Assembly: GCF_963678635.1 (NCBI RefSeq) | Contig: NC_087067.1 | Span: 28,584,995 to 28,648,994, forward strand | Source of the DNA: Symsagittifera roscoffensis | Lineage: Eukaryota; Xenacoelomorpha; Acoela; Convolutidae | Length of the DNA stretch: 64,000 nucleotides | Direction: 5' to 3' | Shown: piece after piece, positions 10,881 to 21,780 of the stretch | Layout of the letters: each line of letters starts with the position of its first letter | How positions within the stretch are numbered: the stretch's first letter is position 1 | Notes under the pieces: model-generated | Databases searched by the model: none | The model's input: only the letters and a program-made list of their open reading frames with translations | What the model was told of the DNA's origin: nothing | Translations under genes and position numbers: made by a program

Positions 10881-11268
10881 GTGTTTTTTCTGTGATGTGT
10901 GCAAAAAGTGATCAAATTTTTAAAAATAAGTACAAATATTCAGCGCTAATGTTAGCTGTATTCTAATTATTTTTTCAATCAATTGGTGCGTTGTTAACTT
11001 CTCACGTTTTCTCATAGTTGGAATGAAACTGAATGAAATAGTTAATTACAAAGGACAAAATAAATAACAAACAAAAAAAATTACAGAAAAGAAGAATCGC
11101 AAAGCTGTCGAGCAGCCGAAGAGTTCTGAAGGTTCTCTACAGAATGCAGAGCTGGGCGAGGTTCCATCGCTAGTGGTTATTGTGGTGGGGTGTTTTGATG
11201 CGTAAAGATTTCTGAGAAGTCTTTATCTTTGTCATTTGAGATTATTTTTCAGCTGATCCTACTTTCTC

Positions 11269-11439
11269 CTAAAGGAAAAGGAATCCGTCGACTAGTTTAG
11301 TTTTATATTGAGAGTCGAGAACCTCAAAGTAATTCATTCTAACAAGCTGAGACACTTCCTCCATCATTTGCATTGATGCAAGTTGGTTCTCTGTGATGAT
11401 TACTTGCATCAAACGATGCTCATTGAAATCCCTTCCCAT
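11269..11439 (-). CDS. Possible last exon (56 codons) of an unknown gene
   Basis: The minus-strand ORF from ATG 11439 to TAG 11269 encodes 56 residues including MQVIITENQLASMQMMEEV and VRMNYFEVLDSQYKTKLVDG. The frame is open upstream to TTTTTGCCTGATCTAG, a possible splice acceptor, adding FSKCKKV. Codon choice and residue mix look genuine against the AT-rich background. No domain is recognised and no other exon was identified. It may belong to a host gene whose remaining exons lie elsewhere. Confidence 0.35.
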   Translation of the reverse strand: MGRDFNEHRLMQVIITENQLASMQMMEEVSQLVRMNYFEVLDSQYKTKLVDGFLFL

Positions 11440-11929
11440 CACTTTTTTGCACTTAGAGAAGAGCTAGATCAGGCAAAAATTCTACCGAGAACGAAACAAT
11501 GAGTAAGAACAAAAAGTATGACTGATTAAATGGTTAGAGAGGAGGTAGTTGACGGTAGTTAAACTGAATTTAAATGAGTTTTAGTTAAGAGTACCTTCAA
11601 CTCAATTGTGTAGGTTCAACCAATCAGAGTTGATTTTCCTGATTTGAATCATAGTCATGTCCAGTCATATTTCAGCTTCCTTTTACGTAATTTTTATATA
11701 TTATTCGTGTCCAATAGGAAACAAAGTTTCATTTTAGGAATATTTTTTATAGCGTCGTTTCCAATCACAAAAAAATTCAATTATGTCAATTTTATGTATC
11801 CAATAAAAGGACCCTTTTAAGGACTTAAATCTTCCAAAAGATTAAAAATTTATGCAGAAACATTTGCAAAAAGTAAGGACCATAAGTTGGTTGCTATAAA
11901 AATAAGAAATATACCCTATGTAATTAACA
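11440..11929. other. Spacer without supported gene
   Basis: AT-rich sequence with no convincing frame. It leads into the repeat that precedes the DNA-polymerase relic. Confidence 0.4.
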
Positions 11930-12436
11930 AAAGTAGGAAGGTTAACACATGTAGTACTTCCATACTTTTTTTCATCAGTTTTATTGAATTCTTTTCTGCG
12001 TAATTAAAAAAAATTCTGATTTTTGAGTAGATAGTCAAGTTGTTAGATTTTGATGTAAATTTAAGAAGATCTCAAATTGATAATTTTTCAAAGCAAATCT
12101 CTAGAAATGTTATTCCAAATGGATGCAGGATCATGCAGGTTTTTGATGCAGGATCATGCAGATTTTTGAACATCAAAATCTCTAAAGATTTGAAGCAGCA
12201 ACGAGTTTTGCTGCTGAGTTTTGACAAGTCGGGTATCGAAAAATGGATAAATTAATTCTCTGATATATTATCAAACGACATTTTGCTTAATTTCAAAATT
12301 TAGATCAAAACAAATTCAAAGTAATCTGAGACTTCCGAAAAAAAAATTATGAGAAAAATAACATCTCCCACTTTGATGTTTACTTTGATGTATAAATTGT
12401 TTTTTTTGGTACTGACTAATTATCGCAATTTTTTAG
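11930..12436. repeat. Diverged repeat upstream of the polymerase relic
   Basis: This matches 5960-6880 in blocks (see that entry) and runs directly into the zinc-finger exon at 12437. A 20-bp word (GATGCAGGATCATGCAGRTT) is tandemly doubled at 12120-12165 in this copy only. Confidence 0.6.
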
Positions 12437-14530
12437 ATGCTGTTGCTGAAAAGTAACGAGAAAGTCAAATGTGGAGACTGTGGAAAAATTCATGCTAGGG
12501 CGCATACAGCTTGACATAAAAAAGTGTTATAGGGGTTCTGTCCTGTCTGTCCTGATTTTAAATATTTCACATGCAATAAGCAAGAAAAAAACTATCACGT
12601 GGAAACCTTCTGAACTATCAGCAGCGAGTCAAGACTTGCTGCTGAATGTGGAAATAGAAAAAGGGAGTTAGAAGGTTTCAACTTTCAAATACCAATTTTA
12701 TAAGAATCTTGACGAAAACCTCAATAAGCTTGGTTCAGCCGCAAAAATTAACCTTGCTTTTAGATTTAAGGTGTAATGTCAAACGGGATAAAATCAATAC
12801 TACTACGCTCACGAAAACAAAACGTTATTTGAAAAATTCTACTGTGTTTATAAGCCGATTTGATTAAAATCCAGGGAAAAGTCGAAAATTTTTACATCAT
12901 GAAGCAATGCATTCAAGAACGTCAGAACACAAAGCGGAGGTTCGAGTTGATAACAAATGTCACTATTTTTGCTTCACTACTAAAAATGTCCCAATGGGAT
13001 GTCGAGACTCTGATTTATCCGAGCCTTTACTGAAAAATCTTTCAGTAAGTTTTCTTTTATCGGATAAAAAGAAACAACCACACAAAAATCATCTCTGTCT
13101 TTTCCGTGGAGAGTCAATTTATCCGTGGAGAGTCAAGAAGCATGCTCCATCAATATGCAAGCAACCAACGGTTTGCTCTTTGTGTTAGAAGGAGTTTCCG
13201 AGCTACTACTCTCTCCAACAACATAGGTGGAAAGAACCTGCAACTAAGCAACGCAAACCCAGTGATACGGTGACTGACTTGAAAAACGTTGTGGAGGAGG
13301 GAGGAGAAGATGGAAAGAAAGTCAAAAAGGAGTTGAGAGCATGTCAAGACTTGCTGCTGAATGTGGAAATAGAAAAAGGGAGACAGAAGGTTTCAACTTT
13401 CAAATACCAATTTTATAAGAAGCTTGAAGAAATCTTCAATAAGCTTGGTTCAGCCACAAAAATTAACCTTACTTTTGGATTTGTTCTTAGTGAAGTCGAA
13501 CGGGAGAAAATCAATACTCTTACGCTCACGAAAACAAAACATTATTTGAAAAATTCTATTGTGTTTAAAAGCCGATTTGATTAAAATCCAGGGAAAAGTT
13601 GAAAACTTTTACATCATGAAGCAATGCATTCAAGAACGTCAGAACACAAAGCGGAGGTTCAAGTTGATAACAAATGTCACTATTTTTGCTTCACTACTAA
13701 AAATGTCCCAATGGGATGTCTAGACTCTGATTTATCCGAGCCTTTACTGAAAAATCTTTCAGTAAGTTTTCTTTTATCGGATAAAAAGAAACAACCACAC
13801 AAAAATCATCTCTGTCTTTTCCGTGGAGAGTCAATTTATCCGTGGAGAAACAAGAAGCATGCTCCACCAACATGCAAGCAACCAACGGTTTGCTCTTTGT
13901 GTTAGAAGGAGTTTCCGAGTTACTACTCTCTCCAACAACATAGGTGGAAAGAACCTGCAGCTAAGCAACGGAAACCCAGTGATACGGTGACTGACTTGAA
14001 AAACGTTGTGGAGGAGGGAGGAGAAGATGGAAAGAAACTCAAAGAGGAGTTGAGAGCATGTCAAGACTTGCTGCTGAATTTGGAAATAGAAAAAGGGAGA
14101 CAGAAGGTTTCAACTTTCAAATACCAATTTTATAAGAAGCTTGAAGAAATCTTCAATAAGCTTGGTTCAGCCGCAAAAATTAACCTTGCTTTTGGATTTG
14201 TTTTTAGTAATGTCGAACGGGAGAAAGTCAATACTACTACGCTCACGAAAACAAAACATTATTTGAAAAATTCTACTCTGTTTAAAAGCCGATTTGATTA
14301 TAATCCAGGGAATAGTCGAAAATTCTTTCATCATGAAGCAATGCATTCAAGAACGTCAGAACACAAAGCGGAAGTTCAAGTTGATAACAAATGCCGCTAT
14401 TTTTTCTTCACTACTAAAACTGTCCCAATGTGATGTCCAGACTCTGATTTATCCGAGCCTTTACTGAAAAATCTTTCAGTAAGTTTTCTTTTATCGGATA
14501 AAAAGAAACAACCACACAAAAATCATCTCT
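12437..14530 (+). pseudogene. N-terminal part of a DNA-polymerase-element protein, broken and internally triplicated
   Basis: After TTTTTTAG the ATG-led frame reads VKCGDCGKIHARAHTA, a TGA, and then FCPVCPDFKYFTC, a zinc-finger-like cysteine pattern. It is followed by a charged helical segment (QDLLLNVEIEKGRQKVSTF, KLEEIFNKLGSA) and a block around HHEAMHSRTSEHKAEV. Next comes a second finger, VCSLC, TAG, KEFPSYYSLQQHR. The segment is present three times at ~716-bp spacing. Stops interrupt every copy (TAA in place of Tyr in copies 1 and 2, TAG inside the CxxC finger, TGA after VPM in copy 3). It is continuous in order with the polymerase fragments downstream, so I take it as their N-terminal region. 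Confidence 0.5.
12600..14530. repeat. Tandem triplication, unit about 716 bp
   Basis: The word GTCAAGACTTGCTGCTGAAT occurs at 12628, 13343 and 14060, that is at spacings of 715 and 717 bp, and the sequence between is nearly identical. Unit 1 is shorter at its left end and unit 3 diverges after about 14530. At least two copies share the TAG in the CxxC finger, so that stop existed before the duplication. Confidence 0.9.
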
Positions 14531-17290
14531 ATCTTTTCCGTGCGCTAACAACATACCTACACGGTCATCGTAAGTTTGATGGTCATACATCCTACTTACT
14601 TACAAGAGTTTATATCAAAGTCTGGGTACCATCCAAAGAACTTTCGTGGAGAGTCAATTGATGATTTACCTCTGGTTGAGGAAATAGTTGATCGCACCAT
14701 GTTCATACATAATTTTTTTTTTCAGAAAAGAGAATATGTTGGAGAGCTAGCTAGGTGAAGTGTCGGAAAGTTTAAAAAAACCGTGAAATTTCTAAGGTGC
14801 ATCAAACATCACATTCATTCGAACGACATTGATTCTTTTTTCAAGTGCTTTCCATGAGCCAGCTGCGACTGTTTCTTCAAAAGATCAGACTATTTAACGG
14901 ACATCTCTTAACTTGTAAAACATGTTTCTATTCTCGTCTCAATATTTTTAGTTCGGCAAGATTATACACTTTTTTTGATGAGAAAAAGATCCTGAACTAA
15001 TAATAATTGCGTTTGTTTCCAGCTTAGAACTTCTAGCTGAGAAAGCAAATCACAAATATGAACTAAATTTCAAGAAATCGAAATCAGTGTAATTTTTCGA
15101 GTCAAAAAAGTTTTTGATAAACCTAATGCTAGAACTTTATCTAAAAGACTAGATTTCTTTGATTATGAAGATGAATGTGCTGATGATGGCGAGGAAGATT
15201 TAGAGCGCTTTAAACATACTTTGCCTTGTTTTGGAGTCAATAGTGGGAGAGACGATCTAAACTTTATCAAATCTTATTTGTTTTTATACCATATTTGTGA
15301 TAAAGATATCGAACCAACAGGTATTGAAACGGCGAATGTTTTCTTATCCTTCAGATTTGGAGACGTATATTTTCTCGACATAATGAAATTTCTCGGGAGA
15401 ATAACCAAACTTGGATATATTTCTACAAGCCTATAAGACAAGTGAAACAAAAGTATTGTTCCTCTATGAGTGGTCTGATAGTCCAGAGAAGCTTGACTCT
15501 ATGGAATTGCCACCAATAAAAGACTTTTTCAGTAAGTTAAGAAACAACGACAATCTAGAAAAAGATTTCATTGATTACCAAAAATTAGTTAATGGCGGAG
15601 TTAATTAACAGAGTGTTTTGAAAAAGCTACGTATTCACTCAATTCCGCAAACAATATTCCAAAAATTACTCTTGTTCGAAACTCATCTGGCAACACCACA
15701 ACATGACAACTTTCAAAGAATTTTTATAATGGTGTAACGACAAAGATCTTAAGTTGATAAATATTTGTGTGAGAAAATCAGAAAAGACATGAGTGTTGGT
15801 CCATCCTTAGTTCTTACCCGGAAAGCAGTTGTTGACCAAACTTATACTCGTAACTCGTCAAATGTATGCAAAACAATAGTTGGAATTGATGGAATTGATT
15901 ACAGCCAGTTATGTCAATTCTCAATGTGTGAGGAGATGCCGACCGAACTTTACACTGGGTGGCAGTTTGATTCTAATACTGAACCATTCAAGAATAGAAA
16001 AAGCAGAACAAAAGTTTTCGAGAGCATCGTTTTGTCCTTCTTTCACAAATTGAGACCAGAGTGTAAAACCGGAAAGCAGAAGAATATTGACTGTTTCAAT
16101 AATGATGGCTACTGTGATCACTTTAAAACAGTATTTAAAGCTATAGACTGCTACTATCACTTTTGCTCCTACCAGAAAACCCTTCCATCTTTGTCGGATC
16201 AAGATACTGAAAAGAGAAATAATAAGCGAGAAATGGATGACTTGAAACGAGAGTATGTAAGAGAAAAAGTGTACAATAATCAAGAAAGTTCGGAGTGTGA
16301 GTGATGGAAATTAAAACAAATCTTTCGGTCAAGAATAATGTTAAGACCAGATTTCCTTACCAAAGACCTCTGTCTACTGATTTTTTAGTTGAAAATAAAG
16401 AATGGATCTTTTCATGGCTATGTCCAATGCAACTCAATAGTTCTCGACAATTTCAAATCCAAGTTTTTACATTTTTCTCCAATTTTTAAAAACATTGACG
16501 TCTGCCGAAACGATATTGAAGAAAACATGAAAAAATATGCAAAAAAAATGAATTGTTGAAAAATCCGCAACAAATGCTGATTTCTAGCTCAAAATTGGAA
16601 ATTGGAACAATCATTTTTCCCCTCCTTAACTTTTACATTGAACTTGGATTTCAATGTACAATAAGGTATCGTTCTGTTGAGTACACGCCTGCGAAATGCT
16701 TCAATATTTTCGTTCATTCTGTTGTTGATGATCGACAAGAAGGAGACGAGAATCCACACTCTGGAGTCGTGGCTGAGACGATGAAACTTCTGGGTAACAG
16801 CTCGTAGGGCTATCAAAAACGGACAGATCCAGAATCACATTAATTAAATATCTAGGCAATAAAAAGACACTCAAATCAATAAATAATAATTTTTTCAAGA
16901 ATTTTAATGTTTTTAAAAAAGACCTAAATGAAGTACAACAATTCAAATCAACAATTGAACTTAGATAGCAAATAATTGTAGGCTTTTTCATTCTTCACTA
17001 TGCCAAGTTGCTGGCATAATGCTGGAGTTATACTTCAACTTCTTCCGTGATTATTATGATGAGAACAAATTCGAGGAACTGGAGATGGATACGGACTCTT
17101 CGTAATTAGCATTCGCCGGTGAGATTCTATACGGTTGTGTATTACCTGGGAAAGCTCAAGAGAAACAAATTCTTCGAAATGACTGTTGAGAAGACTTTGT
17201 AACCGATGCAAAGGATAATTTTATCCCATGTACATGCTGCGCTGTTCAAAAACGCAAAATAAACGAGAGCCGGACTAGTTGAAGAAGAAT
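14531..17290 (+). pseudogene. Family-B DNA polymerase, decayed, multiple fragments
   Basis: Successive fragments keep the order of a protein-primed-type family-B DNA polymerase. The N-terminal part includes DDLPLVEEIVDRTMFI (14650-14700) and REYVGELAR. An exonuclease-motif-II-like segment follows at about 15228 (FGVNSGRDDLNFIKSYLF; the usual N-x3-Y/F-D now has D for the aromatic). The palm motif A region is at 15890 (GIDYSQLCQFSM, D at 15897). A motif B-like KLLGNSS, TAG, GYQ sits near 16790-16815, and motif C DTDSS then TAA at about 17088-17105. Frames change near 15415, 15610, 16300 and 16560. A recognisable exonuclease motif I is missing. Such polymerases occur in Polinton/Maverick-type and linear-plasmid-type elements; which kind this was cannot be decided here. 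Confidence 0.6.
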
Positions 17291-17326
17291 TTTGCTGTGC
17301 TGAAATGTTGTGCCTAGTGTTTTTAT

Positions 17327-17969
17327 TTGCTAGTTTTTATTGGTCGCTGATTTCTGTGCATCAGATTTAAGTTCGGTGCATCAAATGGCATAAAATTTTA
17401 TTACCGAAACGGTGCTTTTAGAAGTTTGATTCATCAAATCTCTGAAGTTGTTACAGTACACAAAGAGACGAATTATGATGAGCTAGTTCATGTTTTGTTA
17501 TCGAACAAGAAGAAATATTCGGACAAAATTTTTCTTGAAGTTCAAGTTTTCTCGTTAAATGTCTTTGGCCTCGCATTTTACCCCTCCACATAATTTTAAA
17601 AATACTTCCCATCATTGTGTTTTTTTCACATTTATGGCCACTTTGTTTTTTGAGGGCGGAAGGATATTTAATGGAAAAAGCCAATTTTATTTTTTGCAAA
17701 ATTTCTCTTATAAAAAATTCTCATCGAGCAAAAAACGAGAAGGTTGTGAACCTGGCAACACCATGAAATCCAATTTTGATTTCTCGCTGTCAATGTAGTC
17801 TCTTTTCGAACTCTTACAAAAAAATTTGAGCCTCGTACTGTTTCTCATCCATCTTTGATATTTATGAAAAAAAATAGTTTTTTATCACGTGGTCCAACTG
17901 TCAAAAAATTTGGCATGAAAGTTGACAAAAAGCACCTTTCATTACTATAGACTACCTTACAAAATCAAT
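17327..17969. repeat. 643-bp direct repeat, copy B1
   Basis: Bases 17327-17969 recur at 18874-19516 without net length change and with only about ten differences by eye. The repeat separates two copies of the polymerase motif-C segment. A short frame inside it (around 17559) is preserved in both copies but looks like chance. Confidence 0.9.
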
Positions 17970-18290
17970 GAGGATTTGGAGATGGATACGGACTCTTCGT
18001 ATCTAGCATTCGCCGGTGAGATTTTATACGGTTGTGTATTACCTGGGAAAGCTCAAGAGAAACAAATTCTTCGAATTGACTGTAGAGAAGACTTTGTAGC
18101 CGATGCAAAGGATAATTTTTCCCATGTACATGATGCGCTGTTCAAAAACGCATAGTAAACGAGAGCCGGACTATTTGAAGAAGAATTCTGCTGTGCTGAA
18201 TTGTTGTGCCTATGCAGCAAAACTCTCGAAGACTCTGCAGACAGTCCAATGTCCCGAGACGAGTTCATGATGAAGCTGATTTCATGATAA
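17970..18290 (+). pseudogene. Second copy of the polymerase motif-C segment
   Basis: This is a duplicate of 17078-17290. It reads EMDTDSSYLAFAGEILYG, here with an intact Tyr codon where the first copy has TAA. It continues through FVADAKDNFSHVHDALF and, after a frame change, RAGLFEEEFCCAELLCL. DTDS is the metal-binding motif C of family-B DNA polymerases. The better preservation of this copy shows that it was duplicated before, or escaped, the stop mutation seen at 17100. Confidence 0.55.
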
Positions 18291-18873
18291 AACTTTCAAC
18301 CGATTAGTCGGAACGTCCTAATTTAACAGCTTACATTAATTTATTCTTTTTTTTCTGAAAAACTTTAGATAATCTTCTAAGTTTTAGTTTCAATATAAAC
18401 TCAACTGGATTAGAACAACATTTTTTGAAACTTGCCATCTTATCATCTCAAACCTCCTATCTTAACAAATGACAAAACCTAAAACCTATCTTAATACACG
18501 GGAAATCTATTCCCTATCCTAATACACAGGTGAGTGACCGGTTGCTCTATTCCCTATCTATTCCCCCTCCACTGATCGCCTCACACATATACTACTGATA
18601 CTAATTTCACGTTTTTTCAAAAATATGGAGCCGTTTTTAAAAGTAGAGAGCCTCAAACCCCCCCCCCCCCCCCCCCTACCCCCTAAGGATCCCAGGTGGA
18701 TTGGTATACAACTTTTCCAAATTGTCAGCGACTGATATCAGAACATTGGTAGATATTACTCATTAACACGGCAAGTAACCATGAGCTACGTCGACATTGT
18801 AGTCTTTTTCAGGTCAACCTCATCAAATCAAATCGAGATACAAGAAGACGAACTTTTTGTGTGCATGCACTCT
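18291..18873. other. Spacer with a poly-C tract
   Basis: No gene is supported. A run of 19 consecutive C lies at 18658-18676, flanked by more C-rich sequence (CTACCCCC). There is a tandem CCTATCTTAATACAC / CCTATCCTAATACAC pair near 18480-18530. The poly-C run may be prone to length variation or sequencing error. Confidence 0.6.
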
Positions 18874-19516
18874 TTGCTAGTTTTTATTGGTCGCTGAGTT
18901 CTGTGCATCAGATTTAAGTTCGGTGCATCAAATGGCATAAAATTTTATTACCGAAACGGTGCTTTTAGAAGTTTGATTCATCAAATCTCTGAAGTTGTTA
19001 CAGTACACAAAAAGACGAATTATGATGAGCTAGTTCATGTTTTGTTATCGAACAAGAAGAAATCTTCGGACAAAATTTTTCTTGAAGTTCAAGTTTTCTC
19101 GTTAAATGTCTTTGGCCTCGCATTTTACCCCTCCACATAATTTTAAAAATACTTCCCATCATTGTGTTTTTTTCACATTTATGGCCACTTTGTTTTTTGA
19201 GGGCGGAAGGATATTTAATGGAAAAGGTCAATTTTATTTTTTGCAAAATTTCTCTGATAAAAAATTCTCATCGAGCAAAAAACGAGAAGGTTGTGAACCT
19301 GGCAACACCATGAAATCCAATTTTGATTTCTCGCTGTCAATGTAGTCTCTTTTCGAACTCTTACAATAAAATTTGAGCCTCGTATTGTTTCCCATCCATC
19401 TGTGATATTTATGAAAAAAATTAGTTTTTTATCACGTGGTCCAACTGTCAAAAAGTTTGGCATGAAAGTTGACAAAAAGCACCTTTCGTTACTAAAGACT
19501 ACCTTACAAAATCAAT
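18874..19516. repeat. 643-bp direct repeat, copy B2
   Basis: This is the second copy of 17327-17969 at an offset of exactly 1547 bp. The flanking polymerase motif-C segment is not repeated after this copy. Confidence 0.9.
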
Positions 19517-19844
19517 AAAGTCACTGCTAAGTTTGAAGTTGTTGTGTATATCTGACGGGGAAGGGCAACACGCATTTATGAGAAAAGTCTGAATTCGCGT
19601 TGAAATTTCACAAGTGGTGAAAATCTTATTTATTTTCAGAATTAAATCGTTATTAAGCTTTATTATAAGATTGATTAAAGAGAAATAACCTTAAAGTTAT
19701 GAGCAAGTGAACTCTCCACATTTGAGTTTTAAGTTTTGAAAAAATTTTATGTTGTTTTAATGGTCATAATATTCTGTAAAATAATTAGAAGTTAAAAGAG
19801 TTTGGCATATGAAGGAAAAAAGAAAAAAGACATATATTCAATCA

Positions 19845-20131
19845 TTAGATTAGATTTTGTTCTTGTTCGAGCGCTGAATTCTCACCTATCACTTTAATTG
19901 GCACTTTAAGGATTTCTTGTTCTGTTGAGTGTCTCATCACTGGCTGGTAGAAGTAGTTTGGTTTCCAACGGTAAAAGTCGTGCTCTATCCAGTCTCTAAA
20001 TTTACGGCATTCCAATCTCAAGCTGAATGTATCCTGAGCACCATGCTGGGGTTCGTTTTGCCTCAGCATAAAATACACCATATTCGAGTCAAATAGCAGC
20101 TTTCTTTCAATCTGCAATGAGCTGATGAGCT
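19845..20131 (-). CDS. Possible terminal exon of an unknown host gene
   Basis: A minus-strand frame ends with TAG/TAA-rich sequence at 19845 and is open upstream to CCATTTTAG, a usable splice acceptor near 20132. It encodes about 95 residues including LLFDSNMVYFMLRQNEPQHG, CRKFRDWIEHDFYRWKPNYF and VPIKVIGENSALEQEQ, a balanced composition unlike the surrounding relics. There is no ATG at the 5' end (only TTG), which fits an internal or last exon. Upstream exons would lie to the right, where the 18.9-kb retroelement now begins about 100 bp away. The function is not recognised. Confidence 0.4.
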
Positions 20132-20232
20132 AAAATGGCTTGTATTAACTCAAAAAAACTTTCTCGTACTTCATGAAAGCGTTCGTTGCATATCAAAAAA
20201 GACTGCTATTTCCAATATTGATTTTTGCGTAT

Positions 20233-20642
20233 TGGAACCTGATCTAAACTACATTTTATGATTGGATAATTTAGATATTTTACCAATGTAAAGTATTTAA
20301 TATTAACCAATCATGATCCATCTAACTAACAACCCACTTATTTGTAAGTGCTGAAGTTACTTGTAATTTCAGCACCAGAGAGATTTGAATTTAACTTAGA
20401 AATTAGTTGGACTCTCCCGAGCACTTCAGCAGCCGCAATAAACCAGTATACCCTAGATCTATTGAGCCTAGCAGAGACTAGTTAAACAACCTGAGACTAG
20501 ATAGTATAAGAGTAAGATTAGGATCGGTATTAGACTAAGAAGTTGCACGAATCTATCCGGCCGAAAATAAGATAGCGTGACGAGCAGACGGTGTACCCTA
20601 TCCGAAATTACTCTATGAGTTAACCAACTCGGTCCTAACTCA
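20233..20642 (+). repeat. 5' LTR of element 1
   Basis: 410 bp, TGGAACC...TAACTCA. It contains a 28-bp near-perfect palindrome at 20348-20375 and an AATAAA signal at 20437-20442, which would place the R region around 20350-20460. It differs from the 3' LTR only at two bases in its last 20 bp. Confidence 0.95.
20348..20375 (+). promoter_or_regulatory. LTR hairpin
   Basis: GTGCTGAAGTTAC is followed after TT by GTAATTTCAGCAC, giving a 13-bp stem with one G-U pair. It lies about 62 nt upstream of AATAAA and is repeated in the 3' LTR at 38860-38887. If it is in the transcript it would form a stable stem at an RNA end. Confidence 0.7.
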
Positions 20643-20644
20643 TC

Positions 20645-20662
20645 TGGTGCGACCATAAGTCT
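20645..20662 (+). other. Putative primer-binding site
   Basis: TGGTGCGACCATAAGTCT starts two bases after the 5' LTR, the expected place and TGG start for a site complementary to a tRNA 3' end. I could not assign the tRNA: the implied 3' end is GGTCGCACCA, and the inner bases do not clearly form a T arm. Confidence 0.55.
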
Positions 20663-20729
20663 CGAACAAGACCTTAATAGCTTAGAATTAACCAAAATAG
20701 ATTAGAAATTAGACAAAAACATTTACAAA

Positions 20730-20963
20730 ATGTTATACGACAATAATTTAATCGAAATGTCTCTACGACTCAATAGATCAGAGCCAATATTCCGAACCAT
20801 AACAGAACTACCCGGAATTGGAAGAAGACCTCGAACCAGAGACGACATACGACAAAGTAGAAACTTGCCATATAGCTATATGATAGTTCGGCAAAAGCCA
20901 GAACAAACTTTTATATTTAGAATACTACTAGCAATGAATTTAGATTTTCATTTGCAAACATAA
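20730..20963 (+). CDS. Small leader ORF of element 1 (77 aa)
   Basis: This is the first ATG-led frame after the primer site. It encodes 77 residues (for example TITELPGIGRRPRTRDDI) with an arginine-rich middle and a more hydrophobic end. No family is recognised. It might be a leader peptide, a remnant, or chance. The stretch TTTCAG near 20995 follows it. Confidence 0.25.
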   Translation: MLYDNNLIEMSLRLNRSEPIFRTITELPGIGRRPRTRDDIRQSRNLPYSYMIVRQKPEQTFIFRILLAMNLDFHLQT

Positions 20964-21300
20964 AACCTTGAAGTTAATCTTCAAAATCATTTCAGGCGCT
21001 AAACAAAATTATTAATATACAATAACGATTGATAAAAAGATCTAAGATCGTTTTCCTAAAACTCTGCAGTAATATACAAAACATGTTTGAAAAATATTTA
21101 TTGAAAAAAACAAAATAAAAATTAGTAGCATGACAATAAATGGTTAGTGATCATAAATCATCCTGTTGTTCCAGCTCCATCACCTAAAACATAACAATAA
21201 CAGCAATCATAAACCCACTAATATCATCAAAACACTAAATCTTTCCTTTACACACATTTAAAATTTTATTAAAACTTAAATTCACTTAATTTTAAAACCA

Positions 21301-21780
21301 GATCATCAAGGCTTATCCTTGGATCTTAAATCATTTTCTACTTAATTAAATTTCAAATTTGATCATCAAGGCTTATCCTTGGATCAAACAGAACAACTTT
21401 GTTCTCCCCCACCCACTTAATTAGTGTCTAACGACCTCAAACGTCGATTCACTACCCAACCCTTTCTAAAGACCTAAGACTAATAGAAATTTTTAAACAA
21501 AACTAATCATTCAAATTAGGATAAACAGTGAAGAACTTCGGTTATTCATCCTTCACTTGACCCCCCCTCTTACCAGACCCAGGATAAATCTTAGACTTAG
21601 TAAGTTTAAAATAGTATCTAACGAACTACTCGCGTTCTAATTATACCTGAACCTTGTGGATCGATTTACTATTCTCCAACCCTTGAACACAATCACTACC
21701 CCTAAGTAAGATTAAGTAAGTTAACACCTTAACTTATACTAGCCACGAGAAAGTAAAAAATCATTCTTCGGAATCGATAT
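21301..21780 (+). promoter_or_regulatory. Hairpin-rich leader of element 1
   Basis: At least seven short stem-loops are readable. CAAGG-CTTAT-CCTTG occurs within identical 25-bp words at 21301 and 21361, exactly 60 bp apart. Others are AGAACA-ACTT-TGTTCT at 21390-21405, CGAC-loop-GTCG at 21432-21446, AAC-TTCG-GTT at 21534-21543 inside an outer AGTGAAG/CTTCACT stem (21527-21557), GAAC-loop-GTTC at 21623-21637, and ATTC-TTCG-GAAT at 21763-21774. Two of these are C(UUCG)G tetraloops, an exceptionally stable class. The position between primer site and gag suggests a role in packaging, dimerisation or translation; that is inference. Confidence 0.6.

Noticed and set aside
11094..11201. GC-richer patch after TTACAG with a 36-codon frame (VEQPKSSEGSLQNAELGEV)
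   Set aside because: Could be an exon, but it is short, and no supporting donor or second copy was found.
17559..17798. 79-aa frame conserved in both B repeats (also at 19106)
   Set aside because: Conservation reflects the recent DNA duplication; composition is not protein-like and no domain is seen.
18658..18676. Poly-C run as a regulatory site
   Set aside because: Isolated homopolymer in a decayed region; more likely repeat or sequencing-related than functional.
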